Below, piece after piece: positions 31,109 through 42,351 of a stretch of 64,000 nucleotides of DNA. Source of the stretch: Pseudomonas sp. R4-35-07 (GTDB taxonomy: Bacteria > Pseudomonadota > Gammaproteobacteria > Pseudomonadales > Pseudomonadaceae); contig NZ_CP027732.1 in the NCBI RefSeq assembly GCF_003852235.1, positions 1,736,001-1,800,000 of the forward strand, in the 5' to 3' direction. The notes beneath the pieces are model-generated. The model saw only the letters and a program-made list of their open reading frames with translations. It made no database searches and had not been told where the DNA came from. Within the stretch, counting starts at the first letter, position 1. Each line of letters begins with the position of its first letter. The translations under genes and the position numbers were made by a program.

Positions 31109-32473
31109 CTATAGTCCGGTCAACATCGCATCTGCTGGCGCATCGGCGCGGTCTTGGGCGGTCAGTTGGAAGTAGATGAAGCCTACGGCCATGAAACCGA
31201 GGAAGATCAGCCCGATCAGTGTGTTGAACCAGGCCATCGCTACCAGGCACACCACTGCCAGAGCCAGCGCGATGCCCGGCACGACGGGGTAACCCGGTGC
31301 GCGGAAGGTGCGTTCAAGCAGCGGTTCGGTTTTGCGCAGTTTGAACAGGCTGAGCATGCTCATGATGTACATGACGATGGCGCCGAATACGGCCATGGTG
31401 ATCATCGCGGCGGTCAGGGTCATGCCGCCCAGGTTGATCAGACCGTCACTGTAAATGGCCGCAATGCCGACCACGCCACCGGCGAGAATGGCTCGGTGGG
31501 GCGTCTGAAAACGTGACAGTTTGGCCAGGAAAGACGGCAGGTAACCGGCGCGGGCCAGGGCGAAGAATTGGCGCGAGTAGCCGAGGATGATGCCGTGGAA
31601 GCTTGCCACCAGGCCGAACAGGCCAATCCAGACCAGCATGTGCAACCAGCCGGAGCTTTCGCCTACGACGGTTTTCATCGCCTGGGGCAGTGGGTCGTTG
31701 ATGTTCGACAGGGTGCGCCAGTCGCCTACGCCGCCCGCAAAGAACATCACGCCCATGGCCAGGATTACCAGGGTCAGGATGCCGCTGATGTAGGCCTTCG
31801 GAATGGTGCGCTTGGGATCTTTCGCTTCTTCGGCTGCCATGGCTGCGCCCTCGATGGCGAGGAAGAACCAGATGGCGAAGGGGATCGCTGCGAACATGCC
31901 GGCAATCGCCGGGGCACCGAAGGTGTCGGAGCCGGCCCAACCGTTCAGGGCGAAGTTGCTGAAGCTGAATGCCGGGGCAACGACGCCCATGAACACCAGC
32001 AATTCGGCGACGGCGAGTACGCACACCACCAGTTCGAAGGTAGCGGCGAGTTTCACGCCGAGGATATTCAGGCCCATGAACACGAAGTAGGCGCCGACGG
32101 CGGCGTGTTTCGGGTCCAGCGCTGGAAACTGCACGTTGAGGTAGGCACCGATGGCCAAGGCGATGGCGGGTGGGGCGAAGACGAATTCGATCAGGGTCGC
32201 CAGGCCGGCAATCAAGCCGCCTTTTTCGCCGAAGGCGCGGCGGCTGTAGGCGAAGGGGCCGCCAGCATGGGGAATCGCGGTGGTCAGCTCGGTGAAGCTG
32301 AAAATGAAGCAGGTGTACATCGCGGCGACCATCAGTGAGGTCACCAGGAAGCCCAGCGTGCCGGCCACGCCCCAGCCATAGCTCCACCCGAAGTACTCGC
32401 CGGAAATCACCAGCCCGACGGCGATGCCCCAGAGATGGAGGGTGCCCAAGGTGGGTTTGAGGTGTGTGTTCAT
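31109..32473 (-). CDS. eat: Ethanolamine permease-type APC transporter
   Basis: A 454-residue APC-superfamily permease with twelve predicted helices. LGTLHLWGIAVGLVISGEYFGWSYGW is the typical opening of the ethanolamine permease family, and FTELTTAIPHAGGPFAYSRRAFG is the consensus APC motif. The ATG at 32473 lies behind GGGAG; the longer frame upstream is not supported. Ethanolamine ammonia-lyase genes (eutBC), often next to eat, are not in the adjacent DNA, so the substrate is inferred from family resemblance only. Confidence 0.82.
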   Translation of the reverse strand: MNTHLKPTLGTLHLWGIAVGLVISGEYFGWSYGWGVAGTLGFLVTSLMVAAMYTCFIFSFTELTTAIPHAGGPFAYSRRAFGEKGGLIAGLATLIEFVFAPPAIALAIGAYLNVQFPALDPKHAAVGAYFVFMGLNILGVKLAATFELVVCVLAVAELLVFMGVVAPAFSFSNFALNGWAGSDTFGAPAIAGMFAAIPFAIWFFLAIEGAAMAAEEAKDPKRTIPKAYISGILTLVILAMGVMFFAGGVGDWRTLSNINDPLPQAMKTVVGESSGWLHMLVWIGLFGLVASFHGIILGYSRQFFALARAGYLPSFLAKLSRFQTPHRAILAGGVVGIAAIYSDGLINLGGMTLTAAMITMAVFGAIVMYIMSMLSLFKLRKTEPLLERTFRAPGYPVVPGIALALAVVCLVAMAWFNTLIGLIFLGFMAVGFIYFQLTAQDRADAPADAMLTGL

Positions 32474-32640
32474 TGTGTGGTGCTCCCTGAACGGTTTGGA
32501 ATGATTCAAGGTGTTGCAGTGGACATGCCACTTCCCAAAGCCGTGTCGTAAAGCACGTCCACTGTCGCCTGGAAGATGGTTTGGCGTTTGAATAGTGGCG
32601 ACGTCGCACCAGATAAGTGCGAGGGTGTCTTGACTGGCGC

Positions 32641-32726
32641 CATCGGGGGCAAGCCCCCTCCCACACTTGACCGAGTTGTCATGCCGAGCGCAGATCAATC
32701 TGTGGGAGGGGGCTTGCTCCCGATAG
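32641..32726. repeat. REPIN-type paired palindromic repeat
   Basis: Facing arms at 32641-32666 and 32702-32726 carry the same GGGGCAAGCCCCCTCCCAC core as the repeat at 3747. The element lies in the 412-bp divergent gap between the permease and kdpF. Confidence 0.85.
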
Positions 32727-32776
32727 CGCCCGCCCAGGCGCCGAAATCACTCGTGTAAACCCCGCATAAAGCCACT

Positions 32777-32829
32777 CTTTACGCCATCTTTACGCCCCAC
32801 GCCCCGCCTCGCTCTCGTTCCTTTACACC
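32777..32829 (+). promoter_or_regulatory. Candidate KdpE operator, tandem CTTTACGCC repeats
   Basis: CTTTACGCC occurs at 32777-32785 and again at 32788-32796, exactly 11 bp apart (one helical turn), with a related CTTTACACC at 32821. Enterobacterial KdpE binds a T-rich direct repeat of the TTTAYA type upstream of kdpFABC. The location 90-110 bp before kdpF and the helical spacing fit a response-regulator dimer site. Binding is inferred. Confidence 0.6.
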
Positions 32830-32885
32830 CCTTCTGCGGACAATTGCCCCACACGCGGCACTCGCCGTTAAACGGAGAAACTTCC

Positions 32886-32975
32886 ATGAGCGTTCTGGAC
32901 GGGGTGTCACTGCTATTGGCTGTGGCGCTGTTCATTTATCTGCTGGTTGCGCTGTTCCGCGCGGATCGGAACTAG
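32886..32975 (+). CDS. kdpF: KdpF, small subunit of the potassium-transporting ATPase
   Basis: 29 residues: MSVLDGVSLLLAVALFIYLL followed by VALFRADRN, a single transmembrane helix with a basic tail, the standard KdpF form. An SD (GGAGA) lies about 8 nt upstream of ATG 32886. It stabilises the KdpABC complex. It is 9 bp upstream of kdpA. Confidence 0.93.
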   Translation: MSVLDGVSLLLAVALFIYLLVALFRADRN

Positions 32976-32984
32976 GAGCAGGCT

Positions 32985-34679
32985 ATGCACAGTTATGACT
33001 ATTGGCTGATCATCGCCTTCTTCGCCGTGGTACTGGTGCCGGCACCGTTTCTGGGGCGGTTCTATTACAAGGTGATGGAAGGCCAGCGCACCTGGCTGAC
33101 GCCGGTGCTGGGGCCTGTCGAGAAAGCCTGTTATCGCCTTTCGGGTGTGGACGAGCAACAGGAGCAAAGCTGGCAGAAATATATGCTGGCCTTGCTCGCG
33201 TTCAACCTCGCGGGTTTTTTGCTGCTGTTTGCAATCCTGTTGTTCCAGAACTATCTCCCACTCAATCCGCAGAAATTGCCGGGCCAGGAATGGACGCTGG
33301 CCTTCAACACCGCGGTCAGTTTCATGACCAATACCAACTGGCAGAACTACAGCGGTGAAGCGTCCCTGAGCTACCTCAGCCAGATGGTCGGCCTCACTGT
33401 GCAGAACTTCGTCAGTGCCGCCACCGGCCTGGCAGTCCTGGTCGCGCTTTGCCGTGGGATCGGTCGCAAATCCTCCAAGACCTTGGGTAACTTCTGGGTC
33501 GACATGACCCGCGCCACGCTCTACGGCTTGCTGCCGTTATGCCTGGTGCTGGCATTGTTTCTGGTATGGCAGGGCGTACCACAGACCTTCGCCCATTACG
33601 TTGATGCCGTGACGATGCAAGGCGTGGATCAGGTCATCCCCCTCGGCCCGGCGGCCAGCCAGATTGCGATCAAGCAATTGGGCACCAATGGCGGCGGTTT
33701 CTTTGGAGTGAACTCGGCGCATCCGTTCGAAGACCCGACAGCCTGGGCCAACCTCTTCGAAGTGGCCTCGATCATTCTGATCCCGGTGGCCTTGGTGTTT
33801 ACCTTCGGCCATTACGTCAAAGACCTGCGTCAGAGCCGCGCCATTCTCGCCTGCATGCTGGCCTTGTTCCTGATCGGTGGCGCGACCTCGCTGTGGGCCG
33901 AATACCAGCCCAACCCAACTTTGAACAACCCGGCCGTTGAGCAAACCGCGCCGCTGGAAGGCAAGGAAACACGGTTCGGCACCACCGGCACGGTGCTCTG
34001 GTCGGTGACCACCACCGCAGCGTCGAACGGCTCGGTCAATGGCATGCAGGACAGCCTTAACCCTCTGAGCGGGATGGTGGCGCTGGTTAACATGATGGTC
34101 GGCGAAGTGATCTTCGGCGGGGTCGGTGCCGGTATGTACGGCATGTTGCTCAACGTGTTGATCGCGGTGTTCCTCGCCGGCCTGATGATCGGCCGCACCC
34201 CGGAATACCTGGGCAAGAAACTCCAGGCCAAGGAGGTGCAACTGCTGGTGGTGACCCTGCTGGTGATGCCGGTGGGTGTGCTCGTGCTGGGTGCCATTGC
34301 CGCCAGCCTGCCAGGCCCGGCCGGCGCCATCAGCAACCCTGGCCCCCACGGCTTCAGCCAGTTGCTCTACGCCTACACCTCGGCCAGTGCCAACAACGGT
34401 TCGGCGTTTGGTGGGTTCAGCGGCAACACCGCGTTTCACAACCTGATGCTTGGCCTGGGCATGTTGATCGGCCGTTTCGGCTACATCCTCCCGGTACTGG
34501 CCCTGGCCGGTAGCCTGGCGATGAAGAAGACCGCACCGATTGGCCAGAACAGTTTCCCGACCCACGGCCCGTTGTTCGTGACCTTGTTGACCGTGACCAT
34601 CTTGCTGGTGGGCGGCCTGACTTTCCTGCCGACGCTGGCGCTGGGCCCTATTGCTGAACACCTGAGCATGGGCTTCTAA
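32985..34679 (+). CDS. kdpA: Potassium-transporting ATPase, subunit A
   Basis: The channel-like K+-binding subunit of the high-affinity Kdp pump; 564 residues with ten membrane helices. The four selectivity-loop regions are visible, for example SFMTNTNWQNYSGE, QLGTNGGGFFGVNSAHPFEDPT and SANNGSAFGGFSGN. The ATG follows AGGAGCAGGCT. It is the second gene of kdpFABC. Confidence 0.97.
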   Translation: MHSYDYWLIIAFFAVVLVPAPFLGRFYYKVMEGQRTWLTPVLGPVEKACYRLSGVDEQQEQSWQKYMLALLAFNLAGFLLLFAILLFQNYLPLNPQKLPGQEWTLAFNTAVSFMTNTNWQNYSGEASLSYLSQMVGLTVQNFVSAATGLAVLVALCRGIGRKSSKTLGNFWVDMTRATLYGLLPLCLVLALFLVWQGVPQTFAHYVDAVTMQGVDQVIPLGPAASQIAIKQLGTNGGGFFGVNSAHPFEDPTAWANLFEVASIILIPVALVFTFGHYVKDLRQSRAILACMLALFLIGGATSLWAEYQPNPTLNNPAVEQTAPLEGKETRFGTTGTVLWSVTTTAASNGSVNGMQDSLNPLSGMVALVNMMVGEVIFGGVGAGMYGMLLNVLIAVFLAGLMIGRTPEYLGKKLQAKEVQLLVVTLLVMPVGVLVLGAIAASLPGPAGAISNPGPHGFSQLLYAYTSASANNGSAFGGFSGNTAFHNLMLGLGMLIGRFGYILPVLALAGSLAMKKTAPIGQNSFPTHGPLFVTLLTVTILLVGGLTFLPTLALGPIAEHLSMGF

Positions 34680-34694
34680 CCAAGGGATATGAAA

Positions 34695-36752
<2,058 letters not shown>

Positions 36753-36793
36753 CCCTGCGGTCTTTTGTGGCCCGATTTATTGAGGATTTGACG

Positions 36794-37339
36794 ATGACTA
36801 ATACAATCCGCCCGGCCCTGAGCCTGCTGGTACTCATGACCCTGATCACCGGCGTGGCTTATCCGCTGGTGGTAACTGGCGTCGCTCAGGTTGCCTTCCC
36901 GGATCAGGCCAATGGCAGCCTGGTGCGCGATGTCAGCGGCAAGGTGCGCGGCTCCAGCCTGATCGCCCAGGATTTCAGCGGTGACGGCTGGTTCCATCCG
37001 CGTCCCTCGGCCGGGGCGTTCGCGACGGTCTCCAGCAGTGCCAGCAACCTTGGTCCGAGCAATCCTGCGCTGGCCACGCGCATCTTCGATGACGCGGATA
37101 AACAACAGATGCCCGGCCAGGGGCCCGTACCGTTGGCCTCGCTGACGACCTCCGGCAGCGGACTTGATCCACACTTGCCACCCGCGGCAATTGCCTATCA
37201 ACTGGCGCGAGTGGCGGCAGCACGGAATGTGCCGGTGTCGACCTTGCAGCGGATGTTGGATGAACACATCGAAAGCCCGTTGGTGGGGCCGCCGGTAGTC
37301 AACGTACTGGCACTGAACATGGCCTTGGAAAAACTCTGA
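36794..37339 (+). CDS. kdpC: Potassium-transporting ATPase, subunit C
   Basis: 181 residues with one N-terminal membrane helix (about 9-30, [19 protein letters not shown]) and a periplasmic domain containing [21 protein letters not shown] and [25 protein letters not shown], both KdpC signatures. The ATG at 36794 lies behind TGAGGA. A collapsed repeat separates it from kdpD. Confidence 0.96.
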   Translation: MTNTIRPALSLLVLMTLITGVAYPLVVTGVAQVAFPDQANGSLVRDVSGKVRGSSLIAQDFSGDGWFHPRPSAGAFATVSSSASNLGPSNPALATRIFDDADKQQMPGQGPVPLASLTTSGSGLDPHLPPAAIAYQLARVAAARNVPVSTLQRMLDEHIESPLVGPPVVNVLALNMALEKL

Positions 37340-37344
37340 ACCCC

Positions 37345-37371
37345 TGTGGGAGGGAGCAAGCCCCTCCCACA
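37345..37371. repeat. Collapsed single repeat hairpin between kdpC and kdpD
   Basis: TGTGGGAGGG and CCCTCCCACA are separated by only AGCAAGC. The outer ends match the arms of the repeats at 3747 and 32641, but the spacer is lost, as if the pair had collapsed to a short hairpin. It lies 5 bp after the kdpC stop and could attenuate transcription into kdpD. Confidence 0.75.
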
Positions 37372-37422
37372 TGTGATTGACATTGAACCTGACTGCTTTG
37401 ATACCTGAAGGACACTACCCGC

Positions 37423-40074
37423 ATGAGCGACTCCGGCCGCGCCGATGCCTTGTTAGCCGATCTACCCCGCAACGGCCGTGGCCGGCTCAAGGTTTTCCTC
37501 GGCGCCGCGCCCGGCGTGGGCAAGACTTACGCCATGCTCCAGGCGGCCCACGCCCAACTGCGCCAGGGCGTCCCGTTGATTGCCGGGGTGGTCGAGACTC
37601 ACGGCCGTGCCGAGACGGAAGCCTTGCTCAGCGGCCTGCCGCAACAACCGCTGTTGCGCAGCGAATACCGTGGCGTGATGCTCGAAGAAATGGACCTCGA
37701 CGGCCTGCTTGCGGCCAAGCCCAAGCTGGTGCTGGTCGACGAACTGGCCCATAGCAACGCCCCTGGCAGCCGGCATGAAAAGCGCTGGCAGGACATTCAG
37801 GAATTGCTCGCTGCCGGCATCAACGTATTCACCACCGTCAACGTCCAGCACCTGGAAAGCCTCAATGACCAGGTGCGTGGCATTACCGGTGTGCAGGTGC
37901 GTGAAACCCTGCCGGACTGGGTGCTGCAAGAGGCCGACGAGTTGCTGCTGATCGACTTGCCGTCCCGCGAACTACTGGAGCGCCTGCGCGACGGCAAGGT
38001 GTATGTGCCCGAACAGGCGCGCGCGGCCATCGATGCGTTTTTCACCCAGACCAACTTGATGGCCCTGCGCGAACTGGCCATGCAGACCGCGGCCGCCCAC
38101 GTCGACGACGATCTGGCCCAGGGTTACCGCCAACTCGGGCAAGCTGCGCCGGCGGTGCGGGGGCGTTTGCTGGTGGGGGTCGATGGCGACGCACAGGCCG
38201 AACGCCTGGTGCGCCATGCCAGCCGGGTCGCCCAGCGGCGGCATTTACCCTGGAGCCTGGTGCATATCGACAACGGCCACGCGCGAGATGAACAGTCACG
38301 GCTACGCCTGCAAAATGCCCAGCAACTGGCGGAGCGTCTGGGCGGCGAGGTGGTGTTGCTGCGGGCGGGCGAGGTGGCTAAAACGTTGATCCAGCATGCC
38401 GCCGAGCGCCGCGCCAGCCTGGTCCTGGTCGGGCAGTCGCGCATGCGCTGGCGTCGACGGCTGTTCGGCGGTGGCCTTGCTGCACGCTTATTGCGCAGTG
38501 CGCGGGGCCTGGAAATCAACGTGCTCGACAGCGACGACATGCCTGCTCCGCCGCGCTTGCCGGATGCGCGTGGGTTGCGCTGGTTCGACTACGCCTTGGC
38601 CGTGGTGGCAACCGTTGTTGCGGCCGGCTTGGCCTGGGGCGTGTCCAGTGTATTGCCGCTGCCGAATATTTCACTGGTGTTTCTCGCAGCGGTGCTGCTG
38701 GTGGCGGTGCGCAGCAGTTTGGGGCCCTCGCTGGTGTGCGCCGCGTTGTCGTTCATGACCTATGACTTTCTGTTTATTCCGCCGAATTTCTCCTTTGCCA
38801 TCCAGCGTGAAGAGGACGTGCTGACCCTGTTGTTCTTCCTGTTGATGGCAGCGCTCACGGGCAACCTGGCTGCGCGCCAGCGTCGCCAGTTGCAGGCGCT
38901 GCGCGATACCCAGGAAGAAACCAGCGAGCTGCTCGACCTGTCGCGCAAGCTCACTGCAGCCACGGATCGCCAGGCCGTTATCAGTGCGGCGGCTCACCAC
39001 CTGCAAGGTTGGAATGACTTGGATGTATGCCTGGTCAATCGTGACGGCGAGGGCGGCTGGACAATCGAGACCGGTGGCCCGTTGACCCTTACCGAAGCCG
39101 AACGCGCTGCCGCCGATTGGGCCTGGCAGCACGATCAACCCGCCGGCATGGGCACCGGCACCTTGCCGTTTGGGCGCTGGTGGTGGTGGCCGTTGTCGGG
39201 CGAAGAGGGGCCCTTGGGTTTGCTCGGTGTCAGTGCCAAGCCGGGCTTGGAGTTGAGCGGGCAACGCCGCCGCCTGCTCACCGCCTTGAGCCAGCCGCTG
39301 GCCCAGGCGCTGGCGCGGGCGCAGTTGGGACAGGAGTTGGAGTCGGCGCGTTTGCACGGCGAAACCGAACAACTGCGCAGCGCCTTGCTCGCCTCTGTAT
39401 CCCACGATCTGCGCACGCCGTTGACCTCCATGCGTGGCAGTATTGACAGCCTGCTGGCGCTGGGCGAGGCGATCCCTTTGGAGGATCGTCGCGAATTGCT
39501 CGAAGGCACCCGCGATGAAGCCGAGCGCCTCGACCGCTACATCCAGAACCTGCTGGACATGACCCGCCTGGGCCATGGCGCGTTGAAGCTGGCGCGCGAT
39601 TGGGTCTCGCCCGGCGATATCGTCGGCAGCGCCCTTGGGCGTTTGCGCGCGGTGCTGGCACCGTTGCAAGTGAGTACCGATGTAGCGCCGCAGCTGCCGT
39701 TGCTCTACGTGCATGCGGCATTGATCGAGCAGGCGTTGGTCAATGTAATGGAAAACGCCGCACGTTTTTCACCGCCCCAGGGCCGTTTGCAGTTGAGCGC
39801 CGGCGTAGCGGACAACCAGCTGTTTTTCTCCGTGGCCGATGAAGGGCCGGGGATTCCCGAGGATGAACGTGCGAAGATCTTCGACATGTTCTACACCGCT
39901 GCCCGTGGTGATCGGGGCGGGCAGGGCACCGGCCTTGGCCTGGCGATCTGCCAGGGCATGGTTGGCGCACATGGGGGGCATATCAGCGTGGCGGATGGCA
40001 TTGAGGGGCGCGGCACCTGCATCACCCTGTTTCTGCCGCTACAATCTCAGCCGGGCTTGGACACTGACCTTTGA
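37423..40074 (+). CDS. kdpD: Sensor histidine kinase KdpD
   Basis: The turgor/K+ sensor that phosphorylates KdpE; 883 residues. The N-terminal KdpD domain has Walker A GAAPGVGKTYAML (about 27-39) and a VDELAHSN Walker B-like motif, followed by a Usp-like domain (about 245-370), four membrane helices (about 390-490), a GAF-like segment, then the kinase core: His661 in VSHDLRTPLTSMRGS, the N-box NVMENAARFSP, and G-boxes DEGPGIPED and GTGLGLAI. The ATG follows AAGGA. Confidence 0.96.
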   Translation: MSDSGRADALLADLPRNGRGRLKVFLGAAPGVGKTYAMLQAAHAQLRQGVPLIAGVVETHGRAETEALLSGLPQQPLLRSEYRGVMLEEMDLDGLLAAKPKLVLVDELAHSNAPGSRHEKRWQDIQELLAAGINVFTTVNVQHLESLNDQVRGITGVQVRETLPDWVLQEADELLLIDLPSRELLERLRDGKVYVPEQARAAIDAFFTQTNLMALRELAMQTAAAHVDDDLAQGYRQLGQAAPAVRGRLLVGVDGDAQAERLVRHASRVAQRRHLPWSLVHIDNGHARDEQSRLRLQNAQQLAERLGGEVVLLRAGEVAKTLIQHAAERRASLVLVGQSRMRWRRRLFGGGLAARLLRSARGLEINVLDSDDMPAPPRLPDARGLRWFDYALAVVATVVAAGLAWGVSSVLPLPNISLVFLAAVLLVAVRSSLGPSLVCAALSFMTYDFLFIPPNFSFAIQREEDVLTLLFFLLMAALTGNLAARQRRQLQALRDTQEETSELLDLSRKLTAATDRQAVISAAAHHLQGWNDLDVCLVNRDGEGGWTIETGGPLTLTEAERAAADWAWQHDQPAGMGTGTLPFGRWWWWPLSGEEGPLGLLGVSAKPGLELSGQRRRLLTALSQPLAQALARAQLGQELESARLHGETEQLRSALLASVSHDLRTPLTSMRGSIDSLLALGEAIPLEDRRELLEGTRDEAERLDRYIQNLLDMTRLGHGALKLARDWVSPGDIVGSALGRLRAVLAPLQVSTDVAPQLPLLYVHAALIEQALVNVMENAARFSPPQGRLQLSAGVADNQLFFSVADEGPGIPEDERAKIFDMFYTAARGDRGGQGTGLGLAICQGMVGAHGGHISVADGIEGRGTCITLFLPLQSQPGLDTDL

Positions 40075-40090
40075 AAACGTATGCCTACCG

Positions 40091-40214
40091 TGGCGAGGGA
40101 GCTTGCTCCCGCTGGGCTGCGCAGCAGCCCCAAAACCATTCGGTCGCGACGCATCACCTGCCTGACTAGTTTGGGAGCGCTTCGCACTCCAGCGGGAGCA
40201 AGCTCCCTCGCCGC
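40091..40214. repeat. REPIN-type repeat between kdpD and kdpE
   Basis: Facing arms at 40091-40115 and 40189-40214 share TGGCGAGGGAGCTTGCTCCC and its complement; an internal palindrome (GGGCTGCGCAGCAGCCC) is also present. This is a further arm type compared with the repeats at 3747, 6877 and 40989. It splits kdpD from kdpE, which normally abut. Confidence 0.82.
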
Positions 40215-40266
40215 AACAGGTTCGTTTCTACAATGGTTTGTTTTTAATGGATTTTAATTGGACACC

Positions 40267-40956
40267 ATGAGCCAGACCGCGACGATTCTAGTCATTGATG
40301 ACGAACCGCAGATCCGCAAATTCCTGCGCATCAGCCTGGCCTCCCAGGGCTATAAGGTGATCGAGGCCGGCACCGGCAACGAAGGCCTGGCCCAAGCGGC
40401 ATTGAGCAAGCCGGACCTGCTGGTGCTGGACCTGGGCTTGCCCGACATGGACGGCCAGCAAGTGCTGCGCGAGTTTCGCGAGTGGTCGACGGTGCCGGTG
40501 CTGGTGCTGTCGGTGCGGGCCAGCGAGAGCCAAAAGGTCGATGCCCTCGACGGCGGCGCCAATGACTACGTGACCAAGCCTTTCGGTATCCAGGAGTTTC
40601 TCGCCCGTGTGCGTGCGTTGTTGCGCCAGGCACCGACGGGCGAGTCTCAGGAAGCCGCCCTGAGTTTCGGCCCGCTGACGGTAGACCTGGCCTACCGCCG
40701 CGTTCTACTGGACGGTGCCGAGGTGGCGTTGACCCGCAAGGAATACGCGGTACTGGCGCAACTGGCACGGCATCCTGGGCGAGTGATTACCCAGCAGCAA
40801 TTGCTCAAGGATATCTGGGGGCCGACCCACACTGAAGACAGCCACTACCTGCGCATTGTGGTGGGGCATTTGCGGCAGAAGCTGGCGGATGATCCGACGC
40901 AGCCGAGGTTTATCGTGACTGAGGCGGGGGTGGGGTATCGATTGCTGAATACTTAG
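40267..40956 (+). CDS. kdpE: Response regulator KdpE
   Basis: An OmpR/PhoB-type regulator of 229 residues from ATG 40267. The receiver has the acidic pair in VIDDEPQ (11-12), the phospho-acceptor Asp55 (LLVLDLGLPDMDG) and Lys in YVTKPFG. The C-terminal winged helix ends with VRQ-type TEAGVGYRLL. It activates kdpFABC under K+ limitation. It is 192 bp from kdpD across a repeat, so a separate promoter or transcript processing is possible. Confidence 0.96.
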   Translation: MSQTATILVIDDEPQIRKFLRISLASQGYKVIEAGTGNEGLAQAALSKPDLLVLDLGLPDMDGQQVLREFREWSTVPVLVLSVRASESQKVDALDGGANDYVTKPFGIQEFLARVRALLRQAPTGESQEAALSFGPLTVDLAYRRVLLDGAEVALTRKEYAVLAQLARHPGRVITQQQLLKDIWGPTHTEDSHYLRIVVGHLRQKLADDPTQPRFIVTEAGVGYRLLNT

Positions 40957-40988
40957 GGTGGATAGAGTTTCGCTGCCTCAACAAGCGT

Positions 40989-41073
40989 CATCGCGGGCAA
41001 GCCCACTCCCACATTCGACCGCATGCTCATGTTGAACTCAGTCTAATTGTGGGAGTGGGCTTGCCCGCGATGA
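40989..41073. repeat. REPIN-type repeat, GGGAGTGGGCTTGCCCGCGA subclass
   Basis: Facing arms at 40989-41016 and 41046-41073. The core differs from the GGGAGGGGGCTTGCTCCC type by G-to-T and C-to-G changes that keep the arms complementary. It lies between the convergent kdpE and patatin genes. Confidence 0.85.
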
Positions 41074-41096
41074 GGCCACCAGCAGCGCCTACAATC

Positions 41097-42134
41097 TCAA
41101 GACTGCTCACTCTCATACCGATCCAACGTATCACTGGCAATTTCCCGCCCCAGCGCGATCAACTCCGGCGCCTTGTAGAACTCGAAAAAACGGCACACCC
41201 GCTTGGGCACGTTGATCAGCACATCCGGCGGGTAGCCGGCGATTTTGTACTGTGCCAATGACGTCTGCATCACCTCGAAACTCTGGTTGATCAGGTCCAG
41301 CAGCGATGCAGGCCCGACGTTATCGATAATGAACGAGCCTGTGGCTGACTTCGGCGTGCCGGGTTTTTCCGGCGCGGCGGCGGGTTGCTGGGATTCGGGC
41401 TCGGCCGACTCCAGCCATGGGTTGATCTCGGCGGCCTGGGCCTGCAACGCTTCCTGCTCAAGCTTCATCAACTGCTCGGCCTGTTTGCGTCGAAACGGCA
41501 GGTGCGAGCCCAATGATTTTGCCAGGCTGTTGAAGCGGCTCTTGAATGCCGGCGGGCGCTGGATCACCGGCAAATGATAGTGCTTCTGGTTGGTGGCGTT
41601 GAGGTTGACCGCGATGATCAAGTCGCAATGGCTCGACACCACCGGCACGATGGGCAACGGGTTGAGCAAGCCGCCATCCACCAGCATGCGGTTGCCCTGC
41701 ATCACCGGCGTGAACAGGCTGGGGATCGCGGCCGACGCGCGCATGGCCTGGTGCAGGCAACCTTCCTGGAACCAGATTTCCTGCTGGTTGGTGAGGTCGG
41801 TAGCCACGGCGGTGTAAGGGATGCGCAGCTCTTCGATATTGATTTCGCCGACGATCTTGCGGATCTGCCCGAACACCTTTTCACCGCGAATCGCGCCCAG
41901 GCGAAAGCTCACGTCCACCAGGCGCAACACGTCGAGGTAATCGAGGCTTTCGATCCAGTTTCGGTACTCGTCCAGCTTGCCGGCGGCATAGATCCCGCCG
42001 ACCACGGCGCCCATCGAGCAGCCGGCAATACAGGCGATGTCATAGCCGCGTCGTTCGATCTCTTCGATCACCCCGATATGGGCGTAGCCCCTGGCTCCGC
42101 CGGAGCCCAGCACTAAGGCAACACGTTTCTTCAT
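41097..42134 (-). CDS. Patatin-like phospholipase (RssA/YchK type)
   Basis: A serine hydrolase of 345 residues with the Ser-Asp dyad: oxyanion loop GSGGARGYAHIG (10-21), nucleophile Ser40 in GCSMG, and Asp153 in LVDGGLLNP. The C-terminal third is specific to this type, with a Pro/Ala-rich linker (about 250-270) and a conserved helical end. The ATG at 42134 lies behind AAGGATCT. The substrate is unknown; family members act as acyl hydrolases. Confidence 0.88.
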   Translation of the reverse strand: MKKRVALVLGSGGARGYAHIGVIEEIERRGYDIACIAGCSMGAVVGGIYAAGKLDEYRNWIESLDYLDVLRLVDVSFRLGAIRGEKVFGQIRKIVGEINIEELRIPYTAVATDLTNQQEIWFQEGCLHQAMRASAAIPSLFTPVMQGNRMLVDGGLLNPLPIVPVVSSHCDLIIAVNLNATNQKHYHLPVIQRPPAFKSRFNSLAKSLGSHLPFRRKQAEQLMKLEQEALQAQAAEINPWLESAEPESQQPAAAPEKPGTPKSATGSFIIDNVGPASLLDLINQSFEVMQTSLAQYKIAGYPPDVLINVPKRVCRFFEFYKAPELIALGREIASDTLDRYESEQS

Positions 42135-42351
42135 GACCAGATCCTTCGTGAAACAGGTGCCCACAATGCACCCATCAAGGGGGCCGCCACAATCCTCGGT
42201 AAGCCTTGGCAATATTTTTCCAGAGTCGCGACTAGGCTCGGGTATGCTCTGGCAATAGGTACTACTGATTTCAGGCTAAGGACAAGGCACTTTTCCCTGT
42301 GGGCAACGTCTACAGGCTACGACAGATTTTGTATATTTTGAGGTGTCATCG

